Of a stretch of DNA of 64,000 nt, positions 36,243 through 46,204 are shown in pieces (the stretch's first letter is position 1; every line of letters starts with the position of its first letter). The DNA comes from Flavobacteriaceae bacterium (GTDB lineage Bacteria; Bacteroidota; Bacteroidia; Flavobacteriales; Flavobacteriaceae): NCBI GenBank assembly GCA_028280265.1, contig JANQMD010000049.1, forward strand, positions 1-64,000. Direction: 5' to 3'. Made by a program: the position numbers and the translations under genes. The notes beneath the pieces were generated by a model. The model made no database searches and was not told where the DNA came from. It saw nothing but the letters and a program-made list of their open reading frames with translations.

Positions 36243-39239
36243 ATGAAGACAAAGTTTAATGGAATTTTAACGCTATTATTAGCGTTTGTTGTGCAGATTT
36301 CTTTTGCACAAGAAAAGACTGTTTCAGGTACTGTAACAGACGATTCAGGAGGACTGCCAGGTGTTAGTGTTGTTATTAAAAACACTTCCAAAGGTACTGA
36401 GACTGATCTTGATGGTAAGTATAGCATCAAGGCGAACGTTGGAGATGTCCTAGTATTCAGTTACATTGGTTATGAGACAGTTGAAAAAACTGTTGGAGCA
36501 TCAAATACAATTGATGTGAAAATGGCTGAAGGAAACGTCTTAGATGAAATAGTTGTAACTGGGGTTGCTGGACCTACTTCTAAGAAAAAACTAGCAATTT
36601 CTGCGGCTACTGTGGGGACAGAGCTATTAGAAAATGTTCCTGCTACATCTGCGGGTGCTGCAATTCAAGGTAAAGTAGCCGGGGTTACTGTTGTTACTCC
36701 TTCTGGTTTACCAGGTCAAGCTCCTGCAATTACAATTCGTGGTGCTACTTCTTTACTAGGAAACCAAGCACCGTTAATTATTGTGGATGGTGTATTCTTA
36801 GCGAGTGGAAACTTAGCGGACATTAACACAGAAGACATCAAGTCTTTCGAAGTATTAAAAGGAGCTGCTGCAGCGTCTTTATATGGTTCGAAAGCGGCAA
36901 ACGGGGTTATCCAAATTATCACTAAAAGGGGTAAAGGAGCTACTGCTCCTCAAGTTACTATAAGAACTGAAGTAGGGGTTAACTCTATTTTAAGAGGTTT
37001 TGAGGTTTCTAACTCCCACTTTTATCAATTAGATGCTAATGGAAACTTTGTAAGAGATGCGAGTGGTGGTTTAGTTGTTGACGCTGTTAATGGTATAAAC
37101 AACGCTGCTATCATTGACAATCCTTTCCCACAAATCTTTGACAATTTTGGAGAAGCTTATGGAACTGGATTATTTACGACTCAGTCTGCTTCGGTAGCGG
37201 GAGGATCAGATAATAGTAACTACTATATCTCTTTCCAAAACCAAGAAAACCAAGGTATTATCAAAGTTGGTAATTTGAGATATCAAAGAAAATCTGGAAA
37301 AGTAAACTTAGACTTTAAGATCAATGATAAGCTTTCTGTCTCTACAAGTAACACTTTCTCTAGAGCAGACAGTAGAGAGCCAAACGTAGGGTCTGGAGGT
37401 CCGTTATATACTTTACAGTTTACTCCACCTCACTTAGACTTAACGGCTCCAAACGAAGAAGATGGAAGCCCATACAACTGGGATGCATTTAGTTCTTCTG
37501 GATGGCCAACTGCTGAGACAAACCCTCTTTATTACTTAAATAACTGGAAGTATAACGAGGTAAGAGAGCGTTTAATTTCTAATACACGTCTTACTTATAA
37601 GCCTTTAGATTGGTTAACAATTGAAGGGACTTATGGACAAGATAACTTAAACTTTAGAGCAAATACATTTGTAGATAAAACTTGGTTAGATACCCAACAA
37701 ACTACTTTCATCAATGGTTTTATTGCTAACAACTGGTCTAACTTCAGAAATGAAAACTTACAGTTAGATGTGACTACAAGAAATTCATTTGACGAATTAG
37801 ATGTGACTACGAGAGTACAAGCTTTACAAGAAAATCAAATTTTCCAAAGTACAACGATCTCAGGTGCTGAGCTTGTAAACACTGGAGTAAACAATATTGA
37901 GAACGTAACTCAAGCAAATTTAAATGCTGGTGGATCTAAATCTCAAGAGGTTGCAAGAAGTTACTCGGGTATCTTAAACTTAATTTATAAAGATCGTTAT
38001 ATCTTTGATGGATTATACAGATACGAGCAAGTATCTACTTACGGTCCTTTAGCTAGAAATCAAAGTTTCTTCCGTGTAGCTGGTGCTTACCGTGTAGGAA
38101 TGGATTTAGAAGAAGATTGGATTGACGAATTAAAAGTAAGAGCTTCTTATGGTACTTCAGGTTTAAGACCTCCAGGAGCAGCTCAATTTGAAGTAGTTGA
38201 TGTTACAAACGGAAATAACACAAAAACTACTTTAGGATCTCCAACTTTAGGAGCTAGTGTAAGTAAGGAAATTGAAGTAGGTTTTGACTTTGACTTCTTA
38301 GACAGATTCAGAACTACATTCACTTACTCTAATACAAATAACGAAGATTTAGTAATCTCTGTACCATTACCAGCTGCTGCAGGTGGATTTACATCACAGT
38401 GGGTAAATGCTGCATCTATTGAATCAAATGTATTTGAAGGAACTTTAGGAATTGATATCATCAAGAAAGAAGATTTAAGCTGGAATTTCAATGCAATCTT
38501 TACAAAATTCAAAGCTCAAATTACATCTTTCAACAGATCTGATCAGCAAGTTGGACCAAGCTCAGCTTTCTTATTAAAAGCTGGAGAGGATTATGGATCT
38601 TTCTACGGAAATACTTTCATGACTTCTTTGAGCCAATTACCAGCGACTGCTAATCAAGCTGATTACTCAATCTACAAAGGATATGTAGTATTAACTGCTA
38701 CAAATGAAGCGCAAATCTTAACGGATGCTAATGGAACGCAAGTAATCCAAAAAATTGGTAACACTACTCCAGATTTCAACATGTCATTCAACACAACTTT
38801 GAATTACAAGAATTTTACCTTATATGCTTTACTAGACTGGCAAAAAGGTGGAGATGTATATAATCAAACCAAACAATGGAGATTTAGAGAACTCATCGAT
38901 CCATCTATTGTTGGAGAAACTGTAGGTTTTGCATCTTCTGTTTATGCAGTAAATCAAACTAACAGCTTCTTTGTTGAAGATGCATCATTTATTAAATTAA
39001 GAGAACTTTCATTAAGCTACAACTTACCATCTAAGTATTTAGAGAACACAGGGATTAAAGGATTGTCTTTTGGTCTTGTGGGAAGAAACCTATTTATCAT
39101 CTCTGATTACTCAGGTGTTGATCCAGAAGTTGCTGATACTACATCTGGTGGAGGTAATGATTTAACTAACTACAGATTTGATTCTTTTGGATATCCTGCA
39201 GTAAGTACGTTTAGTGGAACAGTTACAATCAAATTTTAA
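36243..39239 (+). CDS. TonB-dependent outer-membrane transporter, SusC/RagA type
   Basis: This outer-membrane importer, working with the SusD-like lipoprotein that follows, would take up oligosaccharides or peptides in a TonB-driven step. The 998 residues have a signal peptide (1-22), a carboxypeptidase-like regulatory domain (about 25-95, VSGTVTDDSGGLPGVSVVIK), the DEIVVTG box, a plug domain (about 105-225) with the SusC hallmark SLYGSKAANGVIQIITKRGK, and a beta-barrel to the C-terminus. The frame is open 31 codons further upstream, but only the ATG at 36243 gives a signal peptide. No hydrolase or regulator gene is next to it, so the substrate is unknown. Confidence 0.93.
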   Translation: MKTKFNGILTLLLAFVVQISFAQEKTVSGTVTDDSGGLPGVSVVIKNTSKGTETDLDGKYSIKANVGDVLVFSYIGYETVEKTVGASNTIDVKMAEGNVLDEIVVTGVAGPTSKKKLAISAATVGTELLENVPATSAGAAIQGKVAGVTVVTPSGLPGQAPAITIRGATSLLGNQAPLIIVDGVFLASGNLADINTEDIKSFEVLKGAAAASLYGSKAANGVIQIITKRGKGATAPQVTIRTEVGVNSILRGFEVSNSHFYQLDANGNFVRDASGGLVVDAVNGINNAAIIDNPFPQIFDNFGEAYGTGLFTTQSASVAGGSDNSNYYISFQNQENQGIIKVGNLRYQRKSGKVNLDFKINDKLSVSTSNTFSRADSREPNVGSGGPLYTLQFTPPHLDLTAPNEEDGSPYNWDAFSSSGWPTAETNPLYYLNNWKYNEVRERLISNTRLTYKPLDWLTIEGTYGQDNLNFRANTFVDKTWLDTQQTTFINGFIANNWSNFRNENLQLDVTTRNSFDELDVTTRVQALQENQIFQSTTISGAELVNTGVNNIENVTQANLNAGGSKSQEVARSYSGILNLIYKDRYIFDGLYRYEQVSTYGPLARNQSFFRVAGAYRVGMDLEEDWIDELKVRASYGTSGLRPPGAAQFEVVDVTNGNNTKTTLGSPTLGASVSKEIEVGFDFDFLDRFRTTFTYSNTNNEDLVISVPLPAAAGGFTSQWVNAASIESNVFEGTLGIDIIKKEDLSWNFNAIFTKFKAQITSFNRSDQQVGPSSAFLLKAGEDYGSFYGNTFMTSLSQLPATANQADYSIYKGYVVLTATNEAQILTDANGTQVIQKIGNTTPDFNMSFNTTLNYKNFTLYALLDWQKGGDVYNQTKQWRFRELIDPSIVGETVGFASSVYAVNQTNSFFVEDASFIKLRELSLSYNLPSKYLENTGIKGLSFGLVGRNLFIISDYSGVDPEVADTTSGGGNDLTNYRFDSFGYPAVSTFSGTVTIKF

Positions 39240-39250
39240 TATTATTTCAA

Positions 39251-40705
39251 ATGAAACGAATTTTTAAATTTTTAACAATTTTTTCACTTCTTTTCGTCGC
39301 CTTACAGGGATGTGAAAACGTGAACGTACCAAACTTTAATGACCCGAATTTAGCAGCTACGCTGTCTGAAGCAAATAACTATCCTAGTGTATTAAATGGT
39401 GCTTACTTAGATTGGTGGAGTGCTGTTCATAAATACAGTCCATACATGACTCTTGCTGTTGCTGGAAATCATGCATCATCTTCATGGGGTAACTTTAACA
39501 TGAGAAACGTAGGGACAGTAGGAACTCCTTACGGATTAGGAGATCACTCTGCCTTAGACAATACGCAAACTGCACCAAGTACCGCTTATCTAACTGCGCC
39601 TTGGTATGGATTATATGGTGCTATTGGTACTGCAAATGATATCTTAAAAGGTATTAGAGTAAGTGGTAATGTAGTAATGAGCGGAACAACTGATATTAGT
39701 AATCAAACTGTAGCTCAAGCTTTATTCATTAGAGGTTTATCTTACGGATACCTAGGATTATTATTTGATAGAGGATTTATAGTGGATGAAACTACAGATT
39801 TAGCAAACTTTGCATTTACTGAAGCAAACTTACAAGCTTATACAGCTTTGAGAGATCAAGCTGTTGCTGATATAGATGCTGCTGTAGCAATTGCTAATGC
39901 AAATTCTTCTTTTCAGATTACTCAATTCAACGGTTTAACTTTAGATCAAAACAGATCTGTAAGATTAATGAATTCATATGCAGCAAAGTTCTTAGCTTTA
40001 ACTTCTAGAACTCCTGCAGAAAATTCTGCTGCTAATTGGGCAAGAATTGCTACTTATACTAGTAATGGTATTAACTTTGATTTTGCTCCACTTGGAGATG
40101 GTGGTACTGTATGGTGGCATGCATACTTCTTACAAGGAAACCACGTATGGATGAGATTAGATCAGCAAGTCATCAATATGATTGATAGCAATCACCCATA
40201 TCCATTCCCTGCTGGATCTTATACTCCACCCGCTACATCTCCTGATGCTAGATTTGGAGGTGCTACATCATGGTTCCCATTCCAAGGAGCTCCTATCTTT
40301 AGACCAGAAAGAGGAGAGTATTTCTTCTCATTCTACAGAATGAGTAAATATCAAGCCTACAGAACGAACTTAGCTGGTCCTATGATGGCAATGACTCAAG
40401 CTGATAACGATTTATTATGGGCAGAGGCTCTAGTAAGAACAAATGGAAATCTTGGAAATGCAGTAAACTTGATCAATGCTAGTAAAGTTGGCAACGGAGG
40501 TTTAACTCCTGCTACTACTGGTGATGCAAATTTATTAGATCAAATTCAATATGAAAGATTCTTAGAGGCTTATGAGTCTCCAGGGAACCCATTCTTCGAC
40601 AGAAGACGTGGTGGAACTTTAGGTAATAAGCAATTTACTCAGTTCCCAATCCCAGCTTTAGAATTGAATACATTGAACATTCCATTGTATACTTTCGGAG
40701 GATAA
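39251..40705 (+). CDS. SusD/RagB-family substrate-binding lipoprotein
   Basis: This surface lipoprotein forms the lid of the SusC-type transporter encoded 11 bp upstream. The 484 residues begin with a lipoprotein signal ending VALQGC (Cys21). A helical TPR-rich body follows, with a typical C-terminal region in which LLWAEALVRTNGN and IQYERFLEAYESPGNPFFDRRR occur, as in SusD proteins of protein- and glycan-uptake loci. It is the last gene of the pair, closed by a terminator. Confidence 0.92.
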   Translation: MKRIFKFLTIFSLLFVALQGCENVNVPNFNDPNLAATLSEANNYPSVLNGAYLDWWSAVHKYSPYMTLAVAGNHASSSWGNFNMRNVGTVGTPYGLGDHSALDNTQTAPSTAYLTAPWYGLYGAIGTANDILKGIRVSGNVVMSGTTDISNQTVAQALFIRGLSYGYLGLLFDRGFIVDETTDLANFAFTEANLQAYTALRDQAVADIDAAVAIANANSSFQITQFNGLTLDQNRSVRLMNSYAAKFLALTSRTPAENSAANWARIATYTSNGINFDFAPLGDGGTVWWHAYFLQGNHVWMRLDQQVINMIDSNHPYPFPAGSYTPPATSPDARFGGATSWFPFQGAPIFRPERGEYFFSFYRMSKYQAYRTNLAGPMMAMTQADNDLLWAEALVRTNGNLGNAVNLINASKVGNGGLTPATTGDANLLDQIQYERFLEAYESPGNPFFDRRRGGTLGNKQFTQFPIPALELNTLNIPLYTFGG

Positions 40706-40726
40706 TTAAGAATATATTTTTAATAT

Positions 40727-40757
40727 AAAAGAGGGCATTTAAATGTCCTCTTTTTTT
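40727..40757 (+). terminator. Terminator of the susC-susD pair
   Basis: A 14-bp stem (AAAAGAGGGCATTT / AAATGTCCTCTTTT, one G-U) followed by a T-run, 21 bases after the susD-like stop. Confidence 0.9.
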
Positions 40758-40821
40758 ATTTATCTTAATTCGAAGTGCTTAGCTTTCTTTCATTATTATG
40801 GGAAATGTGATGTATAAAAAC

Positions 40822-40829
40822 TAAATTTG
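40822..40829 (+). promoter_or_regulatory. -7 element of the small lipoprotein gene
   Basis: TAAATTTG, an exact TAnnTTTG, lies 23 bases before the ATG at 40853. No good -33 is seen. Confidence 0.5.
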
Positions 40830-40852
40830 CAAAAGCTTTTAATTATCAATTT

Positions 40853-41290
40853 ATGAATCATAAGTTTCTCTATTTTTTATCTTTTTTAGTATTGTTTCTT
40901 TCGTGTTCAAACGAAAACCAAAAGAAAAAAGCAGTGATAGAATATACTGACCTTTCCAAGCTTACTGATAAATCATATATCAGTATCGATGGTGTAGCAA
41001 TTCCACACTCGTATAGTGGTAAATTAATTCGTTACAATAAAGCCATACCAGCTCAATACATCAATACTTTTGATTCGAAAAGCAAAAATGCACCTATGTT
41101 TAAAGCTGATAAAGTAACCGTTGTAGAAAAATTAAGAGATATTTTGGCTCAAAAGAAAGAGTATGAATTTGATAGTATCTTTTTTATTGAAATGAATAAA
41201 AGACTCATCTTCTACCGCAAAGACGGAAAACCTGTTCAGATTAAGACATCAAAAGAGTATCCAGCTCAAATTACCTATAGAGATAACTAA
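40853..41290 (+). CDS. Small lipoprotein of unknown function
   Basis: This is a 145-residue predicted lipoprotein: hydrophobic 4-16, lipobox LFLSC with Cys18, then a Lys/Asn-rich linker. The mature part has mixed charge, with segments such as SYISIDGVAIPHSYSGKLIRYNKAIPAQYI, and no domain I recognise. It lies 6 bp upstream of rlmB and is probably cotranscribed with it. Function unknown. Confidence 0.8.
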   Translation: MNHKFLYFLSFLVLFLSCSNENQKKKAVIEYTDLSKLTDKSYISIDGVAIPHSYSGKLIRYNKAIPAQYINTFDSKSKNAPMFKADKVTVVEKLRDILAQKKEYEFDSIFFIEMNKRLIFYRKDGKPVQIKTSKEYPAQITYRDN

Positions 41291-41296
41291 TTGTTT

Positions 41297-42034
41297 ATGG
41301 AAAATACTACCATTTTTGGCTTAAGATCCATCATAGAAGCTATTCGTAACGGCTCGACCATTCAGAAAGTATATTTACAAAAAGGGCTAAGAGGTAATCT
41401 GTTCTTTGAGTTAGATGCACTGATAAAAAAAGAAAAAATAGCAACTAGCTATGTGCCTGTAGAAAAGCTAGATCGGTTGTCTAAGTATAACAATCACCAA
41501 GGTTCAGTGGCTATTATTTCCCCTATTGAATTCAGAGATTTAGAGGAATTGGTTCAAGAGGTAAACGAAAAAGGTACAACTCCTTTGTTTTTAATACTTG
41601 ATCAAATTTCTGATGTTCGAAATTTTGGAGCTATCATACGTACTGCAGAATGCACTGGAGTAAATGGAATCATCATTCAGCAATCTGGCAGTGCTCCAAT
41701 CAATGCTGAAACCATTAAAACATCTGCTGGAGCTGCATTTAAAGTACCTATTTCCAGAGTGAATCATATCAAAGATGCTATTTACTTGCTACAATCTTTT
41801 GGTATAAAAACTGTAGCGGCTACTGAAAAAACTGATGATACTTTATACGAAGTAGATTTTAAGCAACCAACAGCCATTATTATGGGTTCAGAATCTAAGG
41901 GAGTAAATCCCTCTGTACTTAAAGTAGTTGATCAAAAAGCGAAGCTACCTTTGTTAGGAGAAATTGAATCTTTAAATGTTTCAGTAGCTTGTGGAGCATT
42001 TTTATATGAGGCAGTGAGACAAAGAGGTTTATAA
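41297..42034 (+). CDS. rlmB: 23S rRNA (guanosine-2'-O-)-methyltransferase, RlmB type
   Basis: This SpoU/TrmD-fold (SPOUT) enzyme methylates the ribose of a conserved 23S rRNA guanosine in the peptidyl-transferase region. The 245 residues include an N-terminal substrate-binding domain (about 1-75) and the SPOUT motifs LILDQISDVRNFGAIIRTAE, IIMGSESKGVNPSVL and LPLLGEIESLNVSVACGAFLYE. A TTG two codons upstream is in frame, but the ATG at 41297 gives the usual MENTTIFGLRSIIEA start. Its stop overlaps the converging rhomboid gene by 6 bp. Confidence 0.94.
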   Translation: MENTTIFGLRSIIEAIRNGSTIQKVYLQKGLRGNLFFELDALIKKEKIATSYVPVEKLDRLSKYNNHQGSVAIISPIEFRDLEELVQEVNEKGTTPLFLILDQISDVRNFGAIIRTAECTGVNGIIIQQSGSAPINAETIKTSAGAAFKVPISRVNHIKDAIYLLQSFGIKTVAATEKTDDTLYEVDFKQPTAIIMGSESKGVNPSVLKVVDQKAKLPLLGEIESLNVSVACGAFLYEAVRQRGL

Positions 42035-42688
42035 AACTTTATCAGATTCTACTTTCTTCAAATTTCCTTCTTCATCAAATAGTTCGTCAAACTCAGTATT
42101 CGAAAATTGATATTCTTCTTTGATTAACCCTTGCTTTCTGTATACAAATGAAAATAAGGCTCCTACTATAAAACCAGAAAGATGTGATTCCCAAGAGATA
42201 GAGTCCTTTGTAGGAAGGATAAACCAGACCATGCTACCATATATAAAAATAATAGTTAGAGAAAGAGCTATCAATCGGTAGTGTTTTCGTATCATTCCAC
42301 TGAAAAAAATAAAACTGAATACCAAGTAGACGATTCCACTTGCACCAATGTGATAGGATTCCCTTCCAATGATCCATGTGAGAAAGCCTAACAACAAAGC
42401 TCCGTAGATAATTAACTTGTATGCGACTTCTTTATAGAAGTAAAATAAAGAAGTTAATAAAACCAATAAAGGGATTGAATTATGAAATAAATGAGTTGCA
42501 TTGCTGTGGATAAAATGTGAAAAAAGAATTCCACCTACCCCTTCAACCTCTCTTGGCAATACTCCAAATTTATTAAAGTTGTATCCAAATTGTATTTCAA
42601 ACCAATAGATAAACCACAGAAGAAACACAAACCCAATAGGGATGAGTAACATATTCTTTGTAAATTTTATCTCTTGTTGGCCTTGCAT
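42029..42688 (-). CDS. Rhomboid-family intramembrane serine protease
   Basis: This polytopic membrane protease has 219 residues from the ATG at 42688 (the frame is open ten codons upstream) and about six hydrophobic helices. Catalytic residues are visible: Ser117 in GASG and His169 in ESHLSGF, with the HLFHN motif (66-70) of the oxyanion-hole region. Substrates are unknown. It is divergent from rarA and convergent with rlmB. The C-terminal 30 residues are acidic and cytoplasmic. Confidence 0.9.
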   Translation of the reverse strand: MQGQQEIKFTKNMLLIPIGFVFLLWFIYWFEIQFGYNFNKFGVLPREVEGVGGILFSHFIHSNATHLFHNSIPLLVLLTSLFYFYKEVAYKLIIYGALLLGFLTWIIGRESYHIGASGIVYLVFSFIFFSGMIRKHYRLIALSLTIIFIYGSMVWFILPTKDSISWESHLSGFIVGALFSFVYRKQGLIKEEYQFSNTEFDELFDEEGNLKKVESDKVL

Positions 42689-42763
42689 GAAAAAGTATTC
42701 ACAAAAATGAATCCACACCTAAAATTAAGAAGTTCTGTCATAAATCTTTCTTATTTTTAATCT

Positions 42764-44035
42764 ATGAATGCACCTTTGGCAGAAAGAGTACGACCAAAAT
42801 CTTTAGATGACTATATTAGTCAGCAACATTTAGTTGGTAAAAAAGGAGTTTTAACAAGCCTGATAAAACAAGGTTTTATCCCTTCATTAATTTTATGGGG
42901 ACCACCTGGGGTTGGGAAAACAACACTAGCCAATATCATTTCTCAAGAAGTTAAAAGGCCTTTTTATACTCTAAGTGCCATTAATTCTGGTGTGAAAGAT
43001 GTTCGAGATGTTATTGAACGAGCAAAAAAAAACAGCGGTCTTTTCACAACCAAGAATCCAATACTTTTCATAGATGAAATTCATCGCTTTAGTAAGTCTC
43101 AGCAAGATTCTCTTCTAGGTGCTGTAGAAAAAGGCTGGGTTACCTTAATTGGTGCCACAACAGAGAATCCAAGCTTTGAGGTTATTCCCGCCCTCTTATC
43201 TAGATGCCAAGTCTACATTCTCAATTCTTTTGATAAAAATGATTTAGTAGAACTTTTAAAGAGATCTATAAAAAAAGATGACTTTCTATCTACAAAGAAA
43301 ATTACTCTCAAAGAAACGGATGCTTTGATACAGGTTTCTGGTGGTGATGCAAGAAAACTTTTGAACACACTAGAACTCTTAGTTGAAAATGAAGACAAGA
43401 TTGCCATTACAAATAAGTTAGTCTTAGAGAAGGTTCAAAAAAATACGGTTCGATATGATAAAACTGGTGAACAACATTATGATATTGTCTCAGCTTTTAT
43501 AAAGTCTATCAGAGGAAGTGATCCTAATGGAGCAGTATATTGGCTCGCAAGAATGATTGAAGGTGGAGAAGATGTAAAATTTATTGCACGTAGAATGTTA
43601 ATTTCTGCTTCAGAAGATATTGGCAATGCAAATCCGACTGCACTTATTCTGGCTACAAATACCTTTCAAGCTGTGTCAGTTATTGGTTATCCTGAAGCAA
43701 GAATTATCTTAAGTCAGTGTGCAGTTTATCTTGCAAATTCTCCAAAGAGTAATGCCTCTTATCTCGCGATCAAGAATGCACAAAACATCGTTAGAGAAAC
43801 TGGAGATCTATCTGTCCCGCTACATTTAAGAAACGCCCCCACTAAATTGATGAAAGATTTAGATTACGGCAAAAATTATTTGTATTCTCATGATTATGCA
43901 AACAATTTTGTACAACAAGAATTTTTACCTGACAAATTGACAAACAAAAAAATCTATGATCCTGGGAATAATGCAAGAGAAAATAAATTTAGAGATTATT
44001 TAAAATCACTCTGGAAAGACAAATATAACTACTAG
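42764..44035 (+). CDS. rarA: Replication-associated recombination protein A (RarA/MgsA)
   Basis: This AAA+ ATPase related to clamp loaders acts at stalled replication forks. The 423 residues contain Walker [10 protein letters not shown] (46-54), Walker [11 protein letters not shown], sensor 1 [13 protein letters not shown], an arginine-finger region SRCQVY and the C-terminal tetramerisation domain with [28 protein letters not shown]. It is divergent from the rhomboid gene, and its 3' end overlaps the next converging gene by 4 bp. Confidence 0.96.
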   Translation: MNAPLAERVRPKSLDDYISQQHLVGKKGVLTSLIKQGFIPSLILWGPPGVGKTTLANIISQEVKRPFYTLSAINSGVKDVRDVIERAKKNSGLFTTKNPILFIDEIHRFSKSQQDSLLGAVEKGWVTLIGATTENPSFEVIPALLSRCQVYILNSFDKNDLVELLKRSIKKDDFLSTKKITLKETDALIQVSGGDARKLLNTLELLVENEDKIAITNKLVLEKVQKNTVRYDKTGEQHYDIVSAFIKSIRGSDPNGAVYWLARMIEGGEDVKFIARRMLISASEDIGNANPTALILATNTFQAVSVIGYPEARIILSQCAVYLANSPKSNASYLAIKNAQNIVRETGDLSVPLHLRNAPTKLMKDLDYGKNYLYSHDYANNFVQQEFLPDKLTNKKIYDPGNNARENKFRDYLKSLWKDKYNY

Positions 44036-44817
44036 AATTTCACTTTGAAAATCTCAGTAACTAACTGATTTTTTTTATAGTACTCAGCAATCCAATTTTC
44101 TCCTTTTTTAATAAACATCCCATTCATATCTTTGATGATATAACGCTGGGAATCGGATGTTTTTAAAAGAATAAATACCACTTCTGGTTTTGTATTTACC
44201 AACTGAAAACCTAATTCATTTTCCTGCGCATACAAAACTGGAACTTTAGTTTTTGGTAGTTCATTTGTAGTCTTTACTTCTTCTTTTTTAGCAACTACTA
44301 GAGATTTTTTTTCCACCTTCTTCGACTTGCCTTTCTTTATTGACACTGACTTATCAGCATCCTTGGACAAGCTTGCTTCTTGGTTATACGAATATTTAAC
44401 TGTTCGTATTTCTTTAAAAGCCTCAGTCATTGACTGATAATAAGCCCTTTTGTAATCTTTTATTCTACTTACTCCTTCTGGAGATTTATAAACAAGATTT
44501 CCATAGCAGTCTTTTAACTCTAAGTAAGTTATTGTTTTAAAAACACTAGACTTATCTTTCACATCAGCAGAAAGTGCCAAGCACCTATTTTGAGCTAAAT
44601 CTGAAGGAAAAGTTTCAGTATCTAATAAAGTTTTGATCCCTATCTTATCAAAAACAAACTTTGTTAGTGAGCTTGTTTTGTAACCATCAGGTTGTTTGAC
44701 AAAATCAAACTTGCTTTTTACGATCACGTATTTGTACTTGTCTATATTCGTCGACAATTGTGCATTCAGTGCAAAGCTCGCTGTAAGCATTAAAATTAAA
44801 AAGTATTGTTTTTTCAT
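44032..44817 (-). CDS. Secreted protein of unknown function (third gene of an envelope operon)
   Basis: This is a 261-residue protein with a signal peptide (1-19, ending FALNAQ). The mature part has a globular N-terminal half (about 20-135; DKYKYVIVKSKFDFVKQPDGYKTSSLTKF), a Lys-rich low-complexity linker (about 140-195) and a beta-rich C-terminus. I recognise no family. It is the last of three adjacent envelope genes (spacings 5 and 2 bp) and presumably works with the outer-membrane protein upstream. Confidence 0.75.
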   Translation of the reverse strand: MKKQYFLILMLTASFALNAQLSTNIDKYKYVIVKSKFDFVKQPDGYKTSSLTKFVFDKIGIKTLLDTETFPSDLAQNRCLALSADVKDKSSVFKTITYLELKDCYGNLVYKSPEGVSRIKDYKRAYYQSMTEAFKEIRTVKYSYNQEASLSKDADKSVSIKKGKSKKVEKKSLVVAKKEEVKTTNELPKTKVPVLYAQENELGFQLVNTKPEVVFILLKTSDSQRYIIKDMNGMFIKKGENWIAEYYKKNQLVTEIFKVKF

Positions 44818-44819
44818 GG

Positions 44820-46199
44820 TTATTTGATTACAAAATTAACTCCAAAATTAAGTGAAAAATTATTAGAATTTCCAACATTTACAAGGCCAAGAATATTATC
44901 TAGCATTCCAAAAATATTTAATCTTCCCAGTTGAAAGCTCATCCCCGATCCAAGTATAAGATAAGAATGAGCATTCATCGTATGTGTAAACTTTGTGTGA
45001 AAGTTTTTACCCAGAGATCTCTCATAAAAACTGGTTAACGAAAGTAATGGTCCAAGAGGTCTGAAAATAGAATGTACTTGAAAACCAAAAGCATTTCTAT
45101 AATACTCTTTGTAAGTAGTAGTATAACACTCTTTTCTTCTTATTTCTCCAAAACTATATTTTAGCGCGGCATTAAACTGAGTAGGTCTCCAAGAGGTATA
45201 ACTATTATTATCCTCTCTATTAGGGACATTTGCCTTGAAATCATCACTCAACAATTGCCAGTAATCTATTGGAGGATTCGCATTAAAATCAGTCAATTGA
45301 ATTCCATTGAACACATAGTTTCCTTCAGCACTGTAATTTTTTGTTCCTTTTGTATGTCTTACAAATCCTAAATCTAGGATACTTCCAGTAAATTCAAATT
45401 GGGGAGTAAAATGGTACGTGATACCAAAATCAAATCCCAAACCTAAATTACCTCCTAGAAATGTTTTTGTTAAAAGGTCTAAAGGATTTTGCAGAAGTTG
45501 ATTATTCTGATCAATAAGCCCAGAGGTTCTTATCTGTCCATCTACATTATTTAAAATATGCTGATAGAGATTCACATTTGACCTTGCTGTTGTATAGGTT
45601 CCAGAATTAGAAGTACTTTCAATGTTTAAAGAGGAAGAGTAAATTTTTAACCTACCACCAACAGACAGCCTATCGGATACTTTTCTTGAGATTCCAAAAT
45701 GCAATACTCCCATTACATCTGCTTTAAATGTCACATGCGATAGAGAGAAGGAGCGATTTAAAAAAGGAGCGTTTCCATAGTATAAAAGATCTGCAATATC
45801 TTTTGGCATATAACCTATAAAATCAAACTCCTCATAAAAGCCAAAACTCATATACGTTTTATCGTCCCACCTGAATCCACCATTTAATACATCAATTTTA
45901 GCTTGAAGTGTTAAAAAATCTCTTTCATCTAGCCTATTCAAAACTCTTTGAAATTTTGTGGTAAAGTTTACTCCATCATTTGCAAATAAATCATTCAATT
46001 GAAATCCCGTAAAGCCTCCATTTAGAGAAATATTGGAAAGTAGTGGAAACCCAAAATGATATTTAAATGCTGTCTCAGCACCGGGATTCAACATTAGTGT
46101 TTGCGGTGTTTCTCCAAAAGAAAATGCTAATTTTTGCTGAGGATAAACCCTACAAAACAAAAAAAACAACATCATAAAAATGAATACGTTCTTTCTCAT
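44820..46199 (-). CDS. Outer-membrane beta-barrel protein, DUF5723-like
   Basis: The 459-residue predicted outer-membrane protein has a signal peptide (1-20) and alternating hydrophobic/aromatic strands to the C-terminus. It resembles the Bacteroidota DUF5723 group (FGETPQTLMLNPGAETAFKYHFGFPLLSNISL at the mature N-terminus). Function unknown; proteins of this type often stand with small lipoproteins, as here. Middle gene of the three-gene envelope operon. Confidence 0.8.
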   Translation of the reverse strand: MRKNVFIFMMLFFLFCRVYPQQKLAFSFGETPQTLMLNPGAETAFKYHFGFPLLSNISLNGGFTGFQLNDLFANDGVNFTTKFQRVLNRLDERDFLTLQAKIDVLNGGFRWDDKTYMSFGFYEEFDFIGYMPKDIADLLYYGNAPFLNRSFSLSHVTFKADVMGVLHFGISRKVSDRLSVGGRLKIYSSSLNIESTSNSGTYTTARSNVNLYQHILNNVDGQIRTSGLIDQNNQLLQNPLDLLTKTFLGGNLGLGFDFGITYHFTPQFEFTGSILDLGFVRHTKGTKNYSAEGNYVFNGIQLTDFNANPPIDYWQLLSDDFKANVPNREDNNSYTSWRPTQFNAALKYSFGEIRRKECYTTTYKEYYRNAFGFQVHSIFRPLGPLLSLTSFYERSLGKNFHTKFTHTMNAHSYLILGSGMSFQLGRLNIFGMLDNILGLVNVGNSNNFSLNFGVNFVIK

Positions 46200-46204
46200 T
46201 TATC

